Source: Gammaproteobacteria bacterium HGW-Gammaproteobacteria-15 | GTDB taxonomy: Bacteria > Pseudomonadota > Gammaproteobacteria > Enterobacterales > Alteromonadaceae | Length of the DNA: 64,000 bases | NCBI GenBank assembly: GCA_002840125.1 | Contig: PGZF01000001.1 | Coordinates: forward strand, 1,245,237-1,309,236 | Direction of reading: 5' to 3' | Part shown: positions 43,353-52,583 of the stretch, piece after piece | How positions within the stretch are numbered: the stretch's first letter is position 1 | Layout: each line of letters opens with the position of its first letter | Translations under genes and position numbers: made by a program | Notes under the pieces: generated by a model | Database searches by the model: none | Told to the model about the DNA's origin: nothing | Seen by the model: only the letters and a program-made list of their open reading frames with translations

Positions 43353-44591
43353 TTAGGGCGCAACCTGCTGCATAATCAGGCCACAAATATAAGCACCATA
43401 GGTACCGAGGCCATAGCCCAGCACCGCCAGTAATACCCCCACAGGGGCTAAAGACGGATGAAACGCAGCGGCGACCACCGGTGCTGACGCCGCACCACCA
43501 ACATTTGCCTGGCTACCCACTGCCATATAAAACATCGGCGCTTTTATTAAGCGGGCAACAACCAGCAATAATACCGCGTGTACTAACATCCAGATGATAC
43601 CGACTAAAAACATCAGCTTGTTACTGAAAATCGCCGTAACATCCATATGCATACCTATGGTGGCAACCAGGATATATAAAAACGCCGAGCCCACTTTGGA
43701 TGCGCCTACCGCCTCCAATTTACGTACCCGGGTAGTAGATAAATACAGCCCCACAGTAGTGGCAATAACGACCAACCAGAAGAAAGTGCTGGTTAAGCTG
43801 TACATAGCCAGCTGCGGCGCTACCCGCTCAATCCAGGGCGCAATAATATCGGCTAATGCATGAGACAGCCCGGTTACGCCAAACGCTACTGCGACAATCA
43901 GCATAATGTCGTTTAAATTAGGAATACGGGCATTTTGTGCCTGATATTGCTCAATTTTCTGCCGCAGGTTCATAATGCCACGGGTATCAGCACCGTTTTT
44001 GCGATCAAAAAACTCTGCCCGGCTGGCAATAAACAGCAATACTGCCATCCAGACATTGGCTACAAGCACATCCACGGTAATCATTACAGAAAAAATATTG
44101 CCATCAACGTTAAACACTTCTTTCATTGCCGCCTGATTAGCGCCACCGCCAATCCAGCTACCGGCGATGGTTGTCATGCCGCGCCAGACATCACCACCCA
44201 GTTCCTGCGGGAAAAAGTAGCCCACACTCATCAGTGCAATGGGCCCGCCAATAACAATGCCCAAAGTACCGGTTAAAAACATGATTAACGCCTTGGGCCC
44301 AAGGCCAAGAATAGCTTTAAAATCAACGCTAAGAGTTAACAGCACCAGGCTGGCTGGCAGCAAATAGCGTGACGCCATCTTGTAGAGTGATGAGCCTTCG
44401 CCGTCAATCACGCCAAAGCTGTTAAACAGCGAAGGGATGAAATAACACAACAACAGTGCCGGTACATATTTGTAAAAAGCTTTAAAGAAGCGGTTATCGC
44501 TATGGCTGGTATAAAACACGGCACCCAAAATGGTGGCCATTAAACCAAGTACCACTGCATCGTTAGTGATAAGTACGCTGGATTCTTGCAT
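43353..44591 (-). CDS. DUF819 family integral membrane protein (YjcL-like)
   Basis: A 412-residue protein with about ten to twelve hydrophobic segments. Conserved DUF819 phrases: TTIAGSWIGGGANQAAMKEVF in the middle and AVGSQANVGGAASAPVVAAAFHPSLAPVGVLLAVLGYGLGTYGAY near the end. Such Gly/Ala/Asn-rich re-entrant motifs suggest a transporter with two inverted halves. The substrate is not known. It lies upstream of the AI-2E gene on the same strand but with a 42-bp gap, so an operon is possible. Confidence 0.85.
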   Translation of the reverse strand: MQESSVLITNDAVVLGLMATILGAVFYTSHSDNRFFKAFYKYVPALLLCYFIPSLFNSFGVIDGEGSSLYKMASRYLLPASLVLLTLSVDFKAILGLGPKALIMFLTGTLGIVIGGPIALMSVGYFFPQELGGDVWRGMTTIAGSWIGGGANQAAMKEVFNVDGNIFSVMITVDVLVANVWMAVLLFIASRAEFFDRKNGADTRGIMNLRQKIEQYQAQNARIPNLNDIMLIVAVAFGVTGLSHALADIIAPWIERVAPQLAMYSLTSTFFWLVVIATTVGLYLSTTRVRKLEAVGASKVGSAFLYILVATIGMHMDVTAIFSNKLMFLVGIIWMLVHAVLLLVVARLIKAPMFYMAVGSQANVGGAASAPVVAAAFHPSLAPVGVLLAVLGYGLGTYGAYICGLIMQQVAP

Positions 44592-44796
44592 CGGATACCC
44601 TGAAAGATAGTTAATAATTAGCTGCGGTTTTATGACATCGCTTTTTGCGCCAACATATCACAGCGCTACCTGTTCACAAAGCTGTAGCCGTTGTTCTGCC
44701 GCAATACTGCGGCAATCCGACAACAGAAACTAGAGCTTCAGCAGATTTTATGCTGTTATGTGGCGGCAAAACCACCATAAAACGCATGGAGGAACA

Positions 44797-46842
44797 ATGC
44801 GAAACCTTACCGGGAGCATCACACTACTGCTGGCATTTGCCTGCACAGCTGTTGCAGCTAAACCTATTACGCTGGAACAAACTGTCGGCATACAACATGT
44901 CACTCAACTGGTTGTAAGTAACGACGGCAACTACACCGCGTTTACCCGTAACCGGCCACGCAACCCTTACAGCGAGAATGATGGCTCCAGCCACCATGAA
45001 TTATTTCTGCTCGACAAAAATGGCAACCAAACACCCTTTGTCACCGGCGATGGCCGGGTGGGTAATATTAAGTTCAGCGCCGACAATACGCAGTTGTATT
45101 TCACCGCCAAAAGAGGCGATGACAAATTTACCAGCCTGTACCGCATAGCGGTTAGTGGTGGCGAAGCGCAAAAAGTACTAAGCCTGCCAAATAATATCAG
45201 CAGTTACGATATCAGTGCCGATGGCAAATATCTGGCTATGCTGGCAAAGCCGGCTGAAGCAAAGAACCTGGCTGACTTAAAAAAGAAAGGCTTTAAAGCC
45301 GAAGTGTATGAAGAAGATTTAATCAACACCCAGCTGTGGCTGGCGCAACTGCAACAACGGCCGTTGAAAGCTGAAACGGTGCCGGTTGACGGCAATGTGT
45401 TGTCGGTAGCCTTTGCCCCCAAACAGCAGCAATTACTGCTGCGTGTGGCGCCCACGGCACTGATTGACGATAACTACATGGCCAGCCAGTATCAGTTGGT
45501 GGATTTTAGCGGCAAGGTGCAACAACGTTTTGCCACTGTTGGTAAACTGGATAAAGCCGAACTGTCACCGGACGGCAGCAAACTGGCGCTGATTGGCAGC
45601 GAAGATATCCACGACCCTTCAGCCGGACGTTTAATACTGGCCGATGTAAAAACTGCCAACCTGAGCGAGCTGCTGCCCAACTATGCAGGCCACGTGCAGG
45701 ATATTGCCTGGCGCAGTAATAATGAACTGCTTTATGTCGGCCATATTGGTACCGAAGCCGAGCTGGGCGTTGTTAATGTACGCAGCGGCAAAGCCAGCCA
45801 ACTGGTAAAACCCGGTTCAGGCATTATTACCCGCGTAGCACAGCCGGCAAATGCCAAACACAGTGCGCTGCTTGTTAACACAGCCGCTCACCCAACTGAA
45901 GTTTATCGTCTCAGTGGCAATAAGCTTAACCGGCAAACAAACTCTAACCCCTGGCTGGCCGGCATTAGCATGCCAAAACAGGAAACCATCAAGCACACCG
46001 CCAGCGATGGTGTTGAGCTGGAAGGCATTCTGGTATATCCGCTGGATTATCAGCAAGGCCAGCGCTACCCGCTGATCATGGTGGTACATGGCGGGCCGGA
46101 AGCACATATGTCTAACGGCTGGCTCGACCGCTATGCCAGCCCGGTTAAACTGGCAGCCAGTGAAGGTTATATGCAGTTTTTCCCTAACTACCGCGGCAGT
46201 ACCGGCCGGGGTGTGGCATTTTCCAAGCTGGGGCAAAATGATTACGCCGGCAAAGAATTTGATGATTTAGTCGATGCTAAAAATTATCTGGTTACGCAAG
46301 GGCTGGTTGATGCCGCCAAAGTGGGTATTACCGGTGGCTCTTATGGTGGTTATGCGTCGGCCTGGGCCGCCACCAAGCAAACAGAGCACTTTGCCGCCAG
46401 CGTGATGTTTGTTGGGATCAGTAATAATTTATCTAAATTTGGCACCACAGATATCGCCAATGAAATGCATTTGGTACATGCCCGTAGTTACCCGTGGCAA
46501 AAATGGCAATGGTATTTAGAGCGCAGCCCCATTTACCATGCAGAACAAGCCAAAACCCCCATTTTAATTATGCACGGTAAAGAAGACACCCGCGTACACC
46601 CCAGCCAGTCAATGGAGTTGTACCGCTACTTAAAAACCCACGGTAAAGTGCCGGTACGTTTAGTGTTGTATCCCGGTGAAGGCCACGGCAACCAGAAAGC
46701 TGCAGCCCAGCTCGATTACGGTATGCGCCTGATGCGCTGGATGGGTCATTTCTTAAAGCAGGGTAATAAAGATTTGCCACCGCATGAGCTGCCACACGCT
46801 GACAGTATAAAAGCGGCCACCAAAGAAAAAGACGCGGCCTGA
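44797..46842 (+). CDS. S9 family (dipeptidyl/acylaminoacyl-type) peptidase, exported
   Basis: Start at 44797 follows GGAGGA and gives a signal peptide (MRNLTGSITLLLAFACTAVAA); the upstream in-frame ATG at 44758 lacks one. 681 residues. An N-terminal WD40-like beta-propeller (TPFVTGDGRVGNIKFSAD, ISSYDISADGKYLAML) precedes the hydrolase domain. PLIMVVHGGPEAH forms the oxyanion region, the nucleophile is in GGSYGG, and Asp/His lie in GKEDTRVHPSQS and YPGEGHG. It releases peptides from N-termini in the periplasm. It differs from the S9A enzyme at 14498. Its terminator extends into the convergent MFS gene. Confidence 0.9.
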   Translation: MRNLTGSITLLLAFACTAVAAKPITLEQTVGIQHVTQLVVSNDGNYTAFTRNRPRNPYSENDGSSHHELFLLDKNGNQTPFVTGDGRVGNIKFSADNTQLYFTAKRGDDKFTSLYRIAVSGGEAQKVLSLPNNISSYDISADGKYLAMLAKPAEAKNLADLKKKGFKAEVYEEDLINTQLWLAQLQQRPLKAETVPVDGNVLSVAFAPKQQQLLLRVAPTALIDDNYMASQYQLVDFSGKVQQRFATVGKLDKAELSPDGSKLALIGSEDIHDPSAGRLILADVKTANLSELLPNYAGHVQDIAWRSNNELLYVGHIGTEAELGVVNVRSGKASQLVKPGSGIITRVAQPANAKHSALLVNTAAHPTEVYRLSGNKLNRQTNSNPWLAGISMPKQETIKHTASDGVELEGILVYPLDYQQGQRYPLIMVVHGGPEAHMSNGWLDRYASPVKLAASEGYMQFFPNYRGSTGRGVAFSKLGQNDYAGKEFDDLVDAKNYLVTQGLVDAAKVGITGGSYGGYASAWAATKQTEHFAASVMFVGISNNLSKFGTTDIANEMHLVHARSYPWQKWQWYLERSPIYHAEQAKTPILIMHGKEDTRVHPSQSMELYRYLKTHGKVPVRLVLYPGEGHGNQKAAAQLDYGMRLMRWMGHFLKQGNKDLPPHELPHADSIKAATKEKDAA

Positions 46843-46858
46843 CAAAACCGTCTTACTA

Positions 46859-48127
46859 TCAATGCCGGTTAGTTAAGCTAACCGGCATTTTGTATGTTTT
46901 TACCTGATGTGCGGTAATAGCCCAGAACATGATACCCACTACACTGATGGCTGCCCCCAGAAAACATACACCGTTCCAACCAGCACGCTCGTATATCGCC
47001 GTTGAAGCAATAGCTCCGATGGCGCTTCCGATAGAATAGAATAGCATGTAGCCGGCAACCAGTCGGCTATGCGCCTCTGGCCGAATAGCGAAGATCATGC
47101 TTTGATTAGTAACATGGACTGCTTGTACTGCCAGATCCAGGATGACCACTCCAGTCACCAGTGCCAGTATGGAGGAATCAAGAAGGGTAATGAATCCCCA
47201 CGATATGAGCAACAACAGCAGAGATATCCCGCTAGTCCATTGCCCCAAACCCCTATCGGCCAAACGTCCAGCTCCGCTGGCAGCGAATACCCCAGCCAGC
47301 CCAGCAAGACCGAACAGACCGATTTGCGTATGTGACATAGCGTGAGGAGGTGCGCTAAGTGGCAGCACCAGCGCAGTCCAGAATGTACTGAACGCGGCAA
47401 ATATTAACAGAGCCAGAATGGCACGGACCCGCAAAATCGGCTCCTGTACAAACAATGTTAGCACCGAGCGAACTAGCACTGGATAGGAAACCGCAGATCG
47501 AGCGGCAGCCTCACGCGGCAAAATGCGATAGAGGACTGCTGCCATGAGCAGGGTTGTTATGGCAGATACCATGTAAACCGTGCGCCAGCCGCCAAGATCA
47601 GCAAGCACCCCAGACACAAAGCGGGCCAGCAACAGACCAACGACTATGCCGCTTGTCACCACCCCCACTGTCTTTCCCCGTGTTGTTGGTGAGGCGAGCA
47701 TGGCAGCATAAGCCACTAAAACCTGCACAACAACGGCCAATAGTCCTACTGCGACCATGGCGATGAATAACATAGCTTCATTTCGGGTAGCCGCAGCCAC
47801 AGTAAGGGCGATAGCGGACAGCAACCCCTGAGCTACGATCAGCTTACGGCGATCGACAATGTCTCCCAACGGCACAATGAACAGAAGCCCACATGCGTAA
47901 CCGATTTGCGTCAGTGTAACGATCAAACCAATCACAGAAGGATTGATTCCGAAGTCGGCGGCCATGGTGTCCAGTAGCGGGTGCGCAAAGTAGATGTTGG
48001 CGACGCTTAGCCCACAGGCTATTGCAAAGATAATAGTCGTTCCCATCGATATGTCGTAGCTATTCTCAGGGGCTAGCGCATCGTTGGGGTTTGTCGTTGA
48101 GTAACGCTCGTTTATCTGGCTGTTCAT
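46859..48127 (-). CDS. MFS transporter (DHA1-type efflux)
   Basis: 422 residues from the ATG at 48127, which has AGGA upstream; the longer frame to 48190 runs across the promoter. Twelve membrane segments, with the MFS loop motif PLGDIVDRRKL between TM2 and TM3 and RLADRGLGQW in the second half. Divergent from an HxlR regulator over a gap holding two operator-like palindromes, so induction by a toxic compound is likely. Substrate unknown. Codon choice looks less like the flanking housekeeping genes by eye. Confidence 0.85.
   Translation of the reverse strand: MNSQINERYSTTNPNDALAPENSYDISMGTTIIFAIACGLSVANIYFAHPLLDTMAADFGINPSVIGLIVTLTQIGYACGLLFIVPLGDIVDRRKLIVAQGLLSAIALTVAAATRNEAMLFIAMVAVGLLAVVVQVLVAYAAMLASPTTRGKTVGVVTSGIVVGLLLARFVSGVLADLGGWRTVYMVSAITTLLMAAVLYRILPREAAARSAVSYPVLVRSVLTLFVQEPILRVRAILALLIFAAFSTFWTALVLPLSAPPHAMSHTQIGLFGLAGLAGVFAASGAGRLADRGLGQWTSGISLLLLLISWGFITLLDSSILALVTGVVILDLAVQAVHVTNQSMIFAIRPEAHSRLVAGYMLFYSIGSAIGAIASTAIYERAGWNGVCFLGAAISVVGIMFWAITAHQVKTYKMPVSLTNRH
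46861..46889 (+). terminator. terminator of the S9 peptidase gene, inside the MFS gene end
   Basis: Perfect 12-bp stem AATGCCGGTTAG/CTAACCGGCATT with a 5-base loop, followed by TTGT on the plus strand. It encodes the last ~10 residues of the convergent MFS protein. Confidence 0.7.
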
Positions 48128-48164
48128 ACGATATCCTGAAACAAAATTATGCCACACGAAAACA

Positions 48165-48215
48165 GGTCTCATAATAAGACCGGAATACAAATGAGGCTAG
48201 TCTTATTTTAAGACT
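48165..48215. promoter_or_regulatory. two related palindromes between MFS and HxlR genes
   Basis: GGTCT-N7-AGACC (48165-48181) and AGTCTTA-TTT-TAAGACT (48199-48215) share the GTCT...AGAC ends, with centres 34 bp apart. They lie between divergent start codons (48127 and 48281). HxlR proteins bind such inverted repeats as dimers, so these are its likely operators. Confidence 0.6.
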
Positions 48216-48280
48216 TAATTTGCCGGGGTGGTAAAGCACCGTATAATGAGGCAGTCAGGTGAACCAGAAAGGATAACTGA

Positions 48281-48739
48281 ATGAAGCGCAAGAACTTAAG
48301 TAAGGCTGAATGCCCTGTGGCACGTTCGCTAGATGTGATAGGTGACTGGTGGTCGCTGCTGATCATACGCGATGCCTTCGATGGCATAAACCGCTTCAGT
48401 GCGCTGCAGAAGAATCTCGGTATTGCCCGCAGCATGTTGACTGCCCGGTTGCAGGAGCTGGTGGAGCATGGAGTGTTGGAAACTGCACCAGCCTCTGATG
48501 GCACTGCCTATCAGGAATATGTTTTAACAGAGATGGGGCGTGGGCTTTTTCCTGTAATTGTCGCTTTGCGTCAATGGGGCGAAGCGAACCTGTACCAGCC
48601 TGGTGAACAACACTCAGTGTTGCTCGAAACTCAGACTGGCAAACCTGTAACACGGCTTGAATTACGGTCTCGAGAAAACCAGGTTCTCAAATGGCGGGAT
48701 ACTATGGTTCGTAAACTCTCGCCTGATGGGAAACACTAG
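48281..48739 (+). CDS. HxlR-family transcriptional regulator
   Basis: A 152-residue winged-helix regulator. The family signature is clear: AECPVARSLDVIGDWWSLLIIRDAFDGINRFSALQKNLGIARSMLTARLQELVEHGVLE. Cys11 stands at the position used by some HxlR/YodB proteins to sense quinones, aldehydes or oxidants. Convergent with the MFS gene at 48745 (5-bp gap) and divergent from the MFS gene at 48127. It probably represses the latter and itself. Confidence 0.9.
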   Translation: MKRKNLSKAECPVARSLDVIGDWWSLLIIRDAFDGINRFSALQKNLGIARSMLTARLQELVEHGVLETAPASDGTAYQEYVLTEMGRGLFPVIVALRQWGEANLYQPGEQHSVLLETQTGKPVTRLELRSRENQVLKWRDTMVRKLSPDGKH

Positions 48740-48744
48740 TTTCC

Positions 48745-49926
48745 TTAACCCGATAACTTGATACGCCTCGCCAGGCCGTGTATTCCCGCTGCCCACACAA
48801 CGATTAGTGCTGCCACCAGCAATATAAGTAAAGCCGGTGAGAACGAGCTGACACCCAGTTGCTCAAGCAATACCCCACCGACTATGCCACCACCTGCGAT
48901 AGCCAGATTCCAGGCGGTAACCAGCATAGACTGCGCAACATCTGCTGCGGGCCCTGCTGATTTGGCGAGCGCGGTCTGGAATAAGGTTGCAGCGCCACCA
49001 AATGCCAGCCCCCAGGCCGCCACTGCGCTATAAACTGCCACGGGTATATCGCCAGCAAGGCCCAGCACCAGTGCTGCCAGGGCAAACAGCGCTATGCTGG
49101 CAATGGTCAGAGCACGCAAATAGCGATCAATCAACACACCAATAATCCAGATGCCAAACAATGCTGTAATGCCAAATACCAGCAAAACCAGATCGGTTCG
49201 CTCGGCCATTTTGGCAGCCGACAAAAACGGGGCGATGTAGGTGTAAAGAATGTTGTGTGCGAGCACAAAGGCCAGCACCACAAACAGCACCGGGCGAATA
49301 CCCGGCAGCGTAAATACCCGCCCAAGCGACAATCGTTTACCCGTGGCTTGGCCAGCAAAGTCCGGCACCTTCAGCCGAACCCACACAATCAGCATCAACG
49401 CTAACAGGCTCATCATTGCGAAACAGACCCGCCATCCAAGCAGATTGCCAAGCAAGGTTCCGGCCGGAACACCTAACGACAACGCCAGCGGTGTGCCAAC
49501 CATCGCTATTGCAATAGCACGGCCCTTAAGGTGCTCAGGCACCATGCGGCTGGCGTAGCCGGCCAGTAAAGCCCACAACAACCCTGCCGCTACACCGGCC
49601 AGAAAGCGGGCCACCATAGTCAGGGTGTAACTGGTGGAAAACGTTGTAACCGTATTGGCAATAGCAAAACCGACGATGGCTGCCAGCAACAAAGGCCGGC
49701 GCCGCAAACCTTGTGTAATTGTCATCAGCGGAATAGCCGCCAGCAAAGAGCCAATGGCATAAATAGTTACCAGCTGACCAGCAAGCGCTTCTGAAACGCC
49801 TAATCCTGTGCCAATTTGTGGTAAAAGACCCGCGGGTAACGCCTCGGTCAGTATGGTTACAAAACCCGCTAAGGCCAGCGCCAGCAGTGCGGCCAGTGGC
49901 AGACGATCTGGTGTAGTGGATTTCAT
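48745..49926 (-). CDS. MFS transporter (DHA1 family, AraJ/YdhP-like)
   Basis: 393 residues, twelve membrane segments, starting LPLAALLALALAGFVTILTEALPAGLLPQIGTGLGVSEALAGQLVTIYAIGSLLAAIPL, a layout shared with AraJ/PbuE-type exporters. Motif GLRRRPLLL occupies the TM2-TM3 loop and RFLAGVAAGLLWAL the TM4 region. It overlaps the serine hydrolase gene by 4 bp (ATGA), so the two are translationally coupled. Together with the divergent LysR gene it forms a small efflux/hydrolase module. Substrate unknown. Confidence 0.87.
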   Translation of the reverse strand: MKSTTPDRLPLAALLALALAGFVTILTEALPAGLLPQIGTGLGVSEALAGQLVTIYAIGSLLAAIPLMTITQGLRRRPLLLAAIVGFAIANTVTTFSTSYTLTMVARFLAGVAAGLLWALLAGYASRMVPEHLKGRAIAIAMVGTPLALSLGVPAGTLLGNLLGWRVCFAMMSLLALMLIVWVRLKVPDFAGQATGKRLSLGRVFTLPGIRPVLFVVLAFVLAHNILYTYIAPFLSAAKMAERTDLVLLVFGITALFGIWIIGVLIDRYLRALTIASIALFALAALVLGLAGDIPVAVYSAVAAWGLAFGGAATLFQTALAKSAGPAADVAQSMLVTAWNLAIAGGGIVGGVLLEQLGVSSFSPALLILLVAALIVVWAAGIHGLARRIKLSG

Positions 49927-51116
49927 CGCTGCACCTCCGGCGCACCATACACGGCATCACGTAGCTCAGTAACGAAGCGGCCAGACATGCCCTCATACAG
50001 GGTATTGGTAAAAGCCACCACGCTAAGCCCCTGGGCCGGATCTACAAACCAGGAATGGCCGTAAGCACCGCCCCAGCGCCATGTGCCTGCTGACTCAGGC
50101 GAACCAGCAAGTCTTGGGTCGCGCAACACCGAGAACCCCAAACCAAAACCAAAGCCCGGCGAATCAGGCAGCGCCAATCCACCGATTTGATCCCGCGCCA
50201 TTTCTGCCACCAGCTTATTGGGTAGCAGCCCGCCGCCTTCTTGACGCAGGGCTTCCAACAGGCGTAGGAAATCCCCGGCTGTACCCGCCATACCCGCGCC
50301 ACCAGATGGAAAAGACTGTATATCGAAGATGCGAGCCGGGCTGTATTTAATGCCAATTGCCCCCTCAAAAGGTGAGACTATTTCCCCTTCCGCCAATTGA
50401 TGTGGCTGCGATGTACTATTGACATAAGCAGTGGCCATGCGCCGCGGATCACGTGCGACGAAACCGGTATCGTTCATACCTAATGGGCCTGTCACTAACT
50501 GCTGCACTGCTACGTTGAGCGGGGCGTCATAAACGCGCTCAATCAATGCACCCAGTACATCAGTCGCCAGCGAATAGCCCCAGGCTGTGCCCGGCTCATA
50601 CAACAGCGGCACACTGGCGATGCGTTTAAGGTTTTCCTGCAGACTAATACCTGATGCATCCATACCATCCGATACACCCGCCAACGCATAGGGGCTGTTT
50701 TCGTCGGCCTCGAAAAAACGATAACCCAAGCCGGCCGTATGGCTAAGCAACTGCCGAGCGGTGATCCGCGCCAGACGGCCATCGGCCAGCCTTGGCTGAA
50801 AATCAGGCAGCCAGGTGTCAATGTTTTCGTCCAGCTCTAGTCGACCTTGTGCTACCAATACCAGCGCGGCAGCAGAGACAATGGGTTTACTCACCGAGGC
50901 CAGACGAAAAACCGTATCCAACGCCATCGGCCGCCCACTCTCCCGGTCGGCATAACCTGCTGCCTGCTGATAAATAAGCTCGCCGTTTCGGGCTACCAGT
51001 ACCACAGCCCCCACTAATCGTTGCTCATGCAATGCTTGCCCGATAACGCTTTGGATGCGGGATGACATCGGTATGGGTGCTAAGCTTCGAGGCAGGGGAA
51101 AGGTGTTGGTTGTCAT
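49923..51116 (-). CDS. serine hydrolase of the class C beta-lactamase/esterase family
   Basis: A 397-residue protein without a signal peptide. The nucleophile/base motif is SxxK in FRLASVSKPIVSAAAL. A Tyr motif YSLATDVLGALIE takes the YxN place, and the third motif is WGGAYGHSWFVDP. This pattern, with GHS in place of KTG, is more typical of EstB-type esterases and transacylases than of true AmpC beta-lactamases. It is the first gene of a pair with the MFS exporter (4-bp overlap) and is divergent from a LysR gene. Substrate unknown; cytoplasmic location is inferred from the missing leader. Confidence 0.85.
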   Translation of the reverse strand: MTTNTFPLPRSLAPIPMSSRIQSVIGQALHEQRLVGAVVLVARNGELIYQQAAGYADRESGRPMALDTVFRLASVSKPIVSAAALVLVAQGRLELDENIDTWLPDFQPRLADGRLARITARQLLSHTAGLGYRFFEADENSPYALAGVSDGMDASGISLQENLKRIASVPLLYEPGTAWGYSLATDVLGALIERVYDAPLNVAVQQLVTGPLGMNDTGFVARDPRRMATAYVNSTSQPHQLAEGEIVSPFEGAIGIKYSPARIFDIQSFPSGGAGMAGTAGDFLRLLEALRQEGGGLLPNKLVAEMARDQIGGLALPDSPGFGFGLGFSVLRDPRLAGSPESAGTWRWGGAYGHSWFVDPAQGLSVVAFTNTLYEGMSGRFVTELRDAVYGAPEVQR

Positions 51117-51151
51117 AGCAAAGTCCTTTATTGATTGGTTGTGCCATGATC

Positions 51152-51167
51152 ATATAAAGCCTTATAT
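51152..51167. promoter_or_regulatory. AT-rich palindrome in the LysR/hydrolase intergenic region
   Basis: ATATAA-AGCC-TTATAT, 36 bp upstream of the hydrolase start and 76 bp upstream of the LysR start. It has the dyad shape of a LysR-type site and could also overlap -10 elements. Confidence 0.4.
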
Positions 51168-51242
51168 TAAAGAAAAAGTAGGGTATAGTTCCTTTATCTG
51201 CGGAGCTTTTTGTCCGCAATTGAAGGGTAAACCGGAGGTAAC

Positions 51243-52145
51243 GTGGACAGCTTGAATGGCTTTATGGTGTTTGTGCAGGTAGCCGAACAGCGCAGCTTCG
51301 TTGGTGCTGGTCGCGAGCTGGGCATATCGGCCTCTGCTGTGGGTAAGAGCGTGGTACGGCTGGAAGAAAAACTGGGGGTGCGCCTGTTTCACCGCAGTAC
51401 CCGCAGTGTCACACTAACCGCCGAGGGGACGCTATTTCTGGAGCGTAGCCGGCGTATCTTAGCCGAGATTGAAGCGGCTGAACTGGAGCTATCGCAGGCT
51501 ACAGGGGCTCCGCGCGGCCGCCTGCGTGTAAGCCTGCCGCTGGTCAGTTCGTTGGTGTTGCCCGTACTGGGTGAGTTTATGCGTGCATACCCGGATATCG
51601 AACTGGATCTGGATTTTACCGACCGCTTGGTGGACGTTATTGAAGAAGGTTTCGATGCGGTAGTGCGCACCGGCGAGCCGGAAGATTCGCGCTTGTCAGC
51701 CCGGCGTTTAGGCCGCTTTCAAATGAAACTGGTGGCTTCGCCTGCTTATCTGGCGCAACGGGGCACGCCACAAACTCCGGCTGATTTGTTGCAGCACAGC
51801 TGTTTGCATTTCCGTTTTCCCAACAGTGGTAAGCTGGAAACCTGGGCGCTGAAGCAGCCACTTGATGAAGCTAAACTACAGCTTCCCACCTCTATGATTT
51901 GCAACAATATAGAAACCCGTTTGTGCTTTGCGCTACAGGGCCTGGGGATCGCATACTTGCCGGATTTTGCTATCCGTGAGCCACTCAGCAAAGGACTGTT
52001 GCAGCCAATTCTGGCCGACTACGTGCACCGTACCGGCGTCTTTCATATCTTGTGGCCGGCAAGTAAACATCCGTCGCCCAAAGTACGGGCCCTGGTCGAT
52101 TTTCTCAGTGCAAGGGTGTTTTCGGCGGTAGACGCTGGCCTGTAA
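51243..52145 (+). CDS. LysR-type transcriptional regulator
   Basis: 300 residues from a GTG behind GGAGG. N-terminal HTH MDSLNGFMVFVQVAEQRSFVGAGRELGISASAVGKSVVRLEEKLGVRLFHRSTRSVTLTAEG is typical of the CrgA/YafC-like LysR subgroup. The ligand domain starts near residue 90 (RGRLRVSLPLVSSLVLPVLGEFM). Divergent from the serine hydrolase/MFS pair, which it most likely controls. Effector unknown. Confidence 0.9.
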   Translation: MDSLNGFMVFVQVAEQRSFVGAGRELGISASAVGKSVVRLEEKLGVRLFHRSTRSVTLTAEGTLFLERSRRILAEIEAAELELSQATGAPRGRLRVSLPLVSSLVLPVLGEFMRAYPDIELDLDFTDRLVDVIEEGFDAVVRTGEPEDSRLSARRLGRFQMKLVASPAYLAQRGTPQTPADLLQHSCLHFRFPNSGKLETWALKQPLDEAKLQLPTSMICNNIETRLCFALQGLGIAYLPDFAIREPLSKGLLQPILADYVHRTGVFHILWPASKHPSPKVRALVDFLSARVFSAVDAGL

Positions 52146-52238
52146 AGCTATGGCGGTACTTGTAGATCTGCATTTATCACATACTAAACCGTCATCTATG
52201 CCCGTCGCTGTAAAAGCGCAGCAGCATCAGAAACCTAC

Positions 52239-52583
52239 TCACTCCGCTTTAGCGCTTAACGCTGGCGCTGCAAACGCCACACCATCCCAGCCGGTACGGA
52301 TAAAGTTACGGATATTCTGATGATCTGTGCCTTTGGGGGTATCCAGTACAGTGCGGTAGTAATCGCCAAATAAAAATAACGTTTGCGGTGCCGACAACTG
52401 GTGCAGCAAACCAAAAGCCAATATTTTGCACGAACCGTTGTTTTCACCGGCAGCGTTGTGTAACTCGCCATTTTTAAAGGCTACCGGCGTAAACTGATAC
52501 AATGCATCGATAAGTGCAATACTTTGCTCGAAACTGATACTGTCGGGTTCAGTACTCAGCTGAATAAAAAAATGCTCTAGCAT
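52239..52583 (-). CDS. HopJ-like protein
   Basis: A 114-residue protein with the HopJ-family pattern: SFEQSIALIDALYQFTPVAFKNG, NAAGENNGSCKILAFGLL, LFLFGDYYRTVLDTPKGTDHQNIRNFIRTGWDGVAF. The family is annotated as a type III effector in Pseudomonas syringae, but it is widespread in free-living bacteria without type III secretion, and nothing here suggests secretion. Role in this setting unknown. Convergent with the LysR gene. Confidence 0.85.
   Translation of the reverse strand: MLEHFFIQLSTEPDSISFEQSIALIDALYQFTPVAFKNGELHNAAGENNGSCKILAFGLLHQLSAPQTLFLFGDYYRTVLDTPKGTDHQNIRNFIRTGWDGVAFAAPALSAKAE

Noticed and set aside
49923..51116. AmpC-type beta-lactamase resistance gene
   Set aside because: SxxK is present, but the third motif is GHS and not KTG and there is no signal peptide; an EstB-like esterase fits better.
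52239..52583. Secreted type III effector
   Set aside because: HopJ is only a family name; no type III genes, chaperone or secretion signal are seen nearby.
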